Shown here: piece by piece, positions 61,260-64,000 of the stretch
How the letters are laid out: every line of letters begins with the position of its first letter
How positions within the stretch are numbered: position 1 is the first letter of the stretch
Origin: Kangsaoukella pontilimi
GTDB lineage: Bacteria; Pseudomonadota; Alphaproteobacteria; Rhodobacterales; Rhodobacteraceae
DNA: 64,000 bases
Direction of reading: 5' to 3'
Assembly: GCF_009830125.1 (NCBI RefSeq)
Contig: NZ_WUPT01000001.1
Span: 372,001 to 436,000 of the forward strand
Made by a program: the position numbers and the translations under genes
The notes under the pieces: generated by a model
Databases searched by the model: none
Seen by the model: the letters and a program-made list of their open reading frames with translations, nothing else
What the model was told of the DNA's origin: nothing

Positions 61260-61691
61260 ATGAAAAAGACACTCGATTATCCCCCCGTTTGGCTGGCCGC
61301 CTTCGTTCTCTTGTCGATCTATACAGGGCCGGGATGGGGGCATGTGGCCACGACCCTCGGCTGGACGCTGATCGCGAGCGGGTTGGTTCTGACCCTTGCG
61401 GCGGCGGCCGAGTTCAGGAAGCACCGCACGACGATCGTGCCTCACCAGACGCCGGAGTCGCTGGTCACCACGGGTGTCTACGCCCAGTCGCGGAACCCTA
61501 TTTACCTCGCGGATGTGCTGATCCTTGCCGGGGTGGCCATCTGGACGGGCAGCATTCCGGGCATATTGTCGCTGCCCGTGCTGTTTCTCGTCCTCGAACG
61601 GCGCTTCATTTTGCCGGAAGAGGCCCGAATGGCTGAGAAATTCGGCGAAGAGTTCGAAGCCTACACACGTGCAACGCGACGCTGGTTCTGA
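61260..61691 (+). CDS. isoprenylcysteine carboxyl methyltransferase-like membrane protein
   Basis: 143 residues from the ATG at 61260 (MKKTLDYPPVWLAAFVLLSI). About four hydrophobic helices lead into the ICMT/phospholipid-methyltransferase-like core: FRKHRTTIVPHQTPESLVTTG, YAQSRNPIYLADVLILAG and FILPEEARMAEKFGEEFEAY, where RNP and EE are the SAM-binding signature. It probably methylates a lipid or other membrane substrate. It is divergent from kynU. Confidence 0.88.
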   Translation: MKKTLDYPPVWLAAFVLLSIYTGPGWGHVATTLGWTLIASGLVLTLAAAAEFRKHRTTIVPHQTPESLVTTGVYAQSRNPIYLADVLILAGVAIWTGSIPGILSLPVLFLVLERRFILPEEARMAEKFGEEFEAYTRATRRWF

Positions 61692-61703
61692 ATACAATTG
61701 TAT
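61692..61703. promoter_or_regulatory. perfect 12-bp palindrome before pntA
   Basis: ATACAATTGTAT lies immediately after the methyltransferase stop, 95 bp before pntA, in an AT-rich stretch (followed by GCAATTCGTCACTTGC). A perfect palindrome of this composition in GC-rich DNA may be a repressor site for pntA; the regulator is unknown. Confidence 0.3.
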
Positions 61704-61797
61704 GCAATTCGTCACTTGCTTGTGAAAGATAATTTCGCCCGGTAGATAGCCCCCCGAACAAGACGGTCGAAGACCGGACAGAGCACGGGGGATGCCC

Positions 61798-63369
61798 ATG
61801 AAGATCGGAACGCCCAAGGAACTTGCGGCAGGGGAAGCGCGCGTGGCGATGACGCCGGCGAGCGCGAAGGAACTTCAGAAACTCGGATATGACTGCCTGA
61901 TCGAGGCAGGTGCGGGTGCAGCGGCGGGTTTCGACGACAGCGCCTATGCCGCAGCGGGCGTCGAGGTTGTCGATACCGCGCGGCTCTGGTCCGAGGCGGA
62001 TGTCGTCGCCAAGGTGCAGCCGCCCACAGAGGACGAGACCAAGACGCTCCGCGAGGGGCAGACGCTTATCTCGTTCTTCTGGCCTGCGTCGAACGAGGCG
62101 CTTCTGAACACCGCAAAGGACCAGAAGGCCAACGTCATCGCCATGGACATGGTGCCCCGCATCAGCCGCGCGCAGAAGATGGACGCGCTGTCGTCCATGG
62201 CGAATATCGCGGGCTACCGCGCTGTGATCGAAGCGGGCAACAACTTCGGCCGCTTCTTCACCGGTCAGGTGACTGCCGCGGGCAAGGTGCCGCCGGCCAA
62301 GGTACTGATCGTCGGCGCCGGTGTTGCCGGTCTGGCCGCCATCGGCACGTCGACCTCTCTGGGCGCGATCACGCTCGCCTTCGACGTACGCCCCGAAGTG
62401 GCCGAACAGATCGAGTCGATGGGCGCCGAGTTCGTCTATCTGGAATTCGAGGAAGCCAGTCAGGACGGCGCCGCCACGGGTGGCTACGCCGCCCCGTCGA
62501 GCCCGGAATTCCGTGAAGCCCAACTTGCGAAGTTCCGCGAGCTTGCGCCCGACATGGACATCGTCATCACGACCGCCCTTATCCCGAACCGGGATGCGCC
62601 GGTGCTCTGGACCAAGGACATGGTCGAGATGATGAAGCCCGGCTCGGTCATCGTCGACCTTGCCGCCGAGCGTGGCGGCAACTGCGAACTGACCGTCAAG
62701 GACGAGAAGATCGTCACCGACAACGGCGTCACCATCGTCGGCTATACCGATTTCCCGAGCCGGATGGCGACGCAGTCGTCGCTTCTCTACTCCACCAACA
62801 TCCGTCACATGATGACCGACCTGACGCCTGAGAAGGACGGTCAGGTCGTCCACAATATGGAAGACGATGTCATCCGGGGCGCGACGGTGACCCATGCGGG
62901 CGAAATCACGTGGCCTCCCCCACCGCCAAAGACGCAGGCCATCGCGGCCCAGCCCAAGAAGGAAAAGCCGAAAGAGCTTACGCCGGAAGAGAAACGCGCC
63001 GCCGAGGTGGCCGCGTTCAAGAAGCAGACCCAGACCCAGGTGGGCCTTCTGGCCCTTGGCGGGGCGCTGCTTCTGGCCGTGGGCCTTGTCGCACCGGCGA
63101 GCTTCATGCAGCACTTCATCGTCTTCGTTCTGGCCGTTTTCGTGGGCTTCCAGGTGATCTGGAACGTCTCGCATTCGCTGCACACGCCGCTGATGGCCGT
63201 CACGAACGCGATTTCCTCGATCATCATCCTCGGCGCGCTCATCCAGATCGGCTCGTCCTCGGTGCTGATCGTCATCCTGTCGCTGCTCGCGGTCCTCATG
63301 GCCGGCGTGAACATCTTCGGCGGCTTCCTTGTGACACGGCGGATGCTCGCCATGTTCCAGAAATCTTGA
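61798..63369 (+). CDS. pntA: NAD(P) transhydrogenase alpha subunit PntA
   Basis: 523 residues from the ATG at 61798 ([20 protein letters not shown]); ATG 61792 is too close to the GGGGG ribosome site. Domain I binds NAD(H): [35 protein letters not shown] and the mobile-loop region [15 protein letters not shown] charged linker ([18 protein letters not shown]) joins it to about four C-terminal transmembrane helices (about 415-515). It couples proton flow to NADH-to-NADPH hydride transfer. It is the single fused alpha form. pntB follows by 17 bp. Confidence 0.96.
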   Translation: MKIGTPKELAAGEARVAMTPASAKELQKLGYDCLIEAGAGAAAGFDDSAYAAAGVEVVDTARLWSEADVVAKVQPPTEDETKTLREGQTLISFFWPASNEALLNTAKDQKANVIAMDMVPRISRAQKMDALSSMANIAGYRAVIEAGNNFGRFFTGQVTAAGKVPPAKVLIVGAGVAGLAAIGTSTSLGAITLAFDVRPEVAEQIESMGAEFVYLEFEEASQDGAATGGYAAPSSPEFREAQLAKFRELAPDMDIVITTALIPNRDAPVLWTKDMVEMMKPGSVIVDLAAERGGNCELTVKDEKIVTDNGVTIVGYTDFPSRMATQSSLLYSTNIRHMMTDLTPEKDGQVVHNMEDDVIRGATVTHAGEITWPPPPPKTQAIAAQPKKEKPKELTPEEKRAAEVAAFKKQTQTQVGLLALGGALLLAVGLVAPASFMQHFIVFVLAVFVGFQVIWNVSHSLHTPLMAVTNAISSIIILGALIQIGSSSVLIVILSLLAVLMAGVNIFGGFLVTRRMLAMFQKS

Positions 63370-63386
63370 TTTAGGGGGGCTGAGAC

Positions 63387-64000
63387 ATGGAATTCGGTTT
63401 CACCACCGCCGCCTACGTTGTCGCTGCGGTTCTCTTCATCCTCTCCCTTGGCGGTCTTTCGGGCCAGGAAAGCGCGAAACGCGCCGTCTGGTACGGGATC
63501 GTCGGCATGGCGATCGCCGTTCTGGCGACGCTCATCGGTCCGGGCGCCGGGCTCTGGTGGCTGTCCATCATTCTGATCGCCGCCGGTGGCGTGGTCGGCT
63601 ACCAGCTTGCCACTCGGGTCGAGATGACCCAGATGCCCGAGCTTGTCGCCATCATGCACTCGCTCGTCGGTCTGGCGGCGGTCTTTGTCGGTTTCAACGC
63701 CGACATCATGATCAACTTCATCTCGGACATCTACGCGCAGAACGGTCAGGTGCTGGGCGCGGTCGGACCCGACGGCTATACCGCCATCGGTCTGCCGAAA
63801 GAGGTGCATGACGGGCTGTCGTCCTTCGGTCAGCTTGTCGCCAAGAAATCGAGCGTCGAAATCTCGATCCTGCGGGTCGAACTGGCCCTTGGCATCTGGA
63901 TCGGTGCGGTGACCTTCACCGGCTCGGTCGTGGCCTATGGCAAGCTCTCGGGCAATTCGAGCCTGTTGCCCTTCAAGATCGACACGGCCGCCAAGAAGCT
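63387..64000 (+). CDS. pntB: NAD(P) transhydrogenase beta subunit PntB, cut by the window end
   Basis: About 204 residues of an expected 470 are visible, from the ATG at 63387 (MEFGFTTAAYVVAAVLFILS). The visible part covers transmembrane helices: VVAAVLFILSLGGLSG, VWYGIVGMAIAVLATLIG, LSIILIAAGGVVGYQLAT, and the HSLVGLAAVFVGFNAD signature with the proton-path His. The NADP(H)-binding domain lies beyond the window. It is in an operon with pntA. Confidence 0.95.
   Translation, partial: MEFGFTTAAYVVAAVLFILSLGGLSGQESAKRAVWYGIVGMAIAVLATLIGPGAGLWWLSIILIAAGGVVGYQLATRVEMTQMPELVAIMHSLVGLAAVFVGFNADIMINFISDIYAQNGQVLGAVGPDGYTAIGLPKEVHDGLSSFGQLVAKKSSVEISILRVELALGIWIGAVTFTGSVVAYGKLSGNSSLLPFKIDTAAKK

Noticed and set aside
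1-64000. CRISPR array, insertion sequence with terminal repeats, or toxin-antitoxin pair
   Set aside because: No regularly spaced direct repeats, intact transposase, or small overlapping toxin/antitoxin-like pair was seen; the only mobile-element trace is the recombinase remnant.

Overview
The window looks like chromosomal DNA from a high-GC alphaproteobacterium, most probably a Rhodobacteraceae (Roseobacter-group) marine bacterium. The inference rests on family content and gene order: TRAP transport, the cobT-cobS cobaltochelatase pair close to a J-domain protein and bolA, a VPLPA-CTERM protein, an ALDH16-type two-domain aldehyde dehydrogenase beside deoC, glcDEF, and pntAB. No database search was run; all identifications come from reading motifs in the translated sequence.

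Layout. 0-6.5 kb: a probable carboxylate uptake and activation locus. A PaaK-like acyl-CoA ligase and a citryl-CoA-lyase-like protein are divergent from an RpiR-type regulator, a three-gene TRAP transporter and an Asp/Glu-racemase-fold protein. 6.9-10.7 kb: a core-type cobalamin-independent methionine synthase and a large Orn/Lys/Arg decarboxylase, each with a long gene-free flank. 10.8-12 kb: a scar made of a histidine-kinase fragment fused to a serine-recombinase fragment, next to tRNA-Tyr(GUA). 12-18.5 kb: rlmB, small proteins, then hisB-hisH-hisA-hisF-hisE on the minus strand, interrupted by two plus-strand genes. 18.7-27 kb: a two-component system, glcDEF, two trypsin-like proteases, and an hsp20 gene preceded by a sigma-32-like promoter and a ROSE-type RNA thermometer. 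27-36.9 kb: DoxX, ALDH16, deoC, a hydrolase-OsmC fusion, a CLC protein, DUF427 and an Xaa-Pro aminopeptidase. 36.9-44.3 kb: cobT, cobS, a Tat-exported MsrB and a chemoreceptor, then a J protein, bolA and a DUF4177 protein. 44.7-54 kb: a VPLPA-CTERM protein, gatB, a PfpI protein, tandem SLT-domain paralogs, an acyltransferase and pepN. 54-64 kb: DUF2256, malate synthase G (glcB), a GlcG-like protein, a class-I amidotransferase-type hydrolase, a HemG-like flavodoxin, D-lyxose isomerase, GNAT, kynureninase, an ICMT-like methyltransferase, and pntA-pntB (cut by the window end).

How it fits together. Glycolate oxidation (glcDEF) and glyoxylate assimilation (glcB) are both present but lie 30 kb apart. 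DeoC plus ALDH16 would cleave deoxyribose-5-phosphate and oxidise the acetaldehyde. CobS and CobT are two of the three aerobic cobaltochelatase subunits.

The signals I consider most worth following are: (i) the 0-6.5 kb locus, where two enzyme-fold proteins lack the usual catalytic residues of their families; (ii) the thermometer in front of hsp20; (iii) a two-hairpin intergenic repeat present twice; and (iv) the recombinase scar beside tRNA-Tyr. Most of the rest is ordinary core-genome content.
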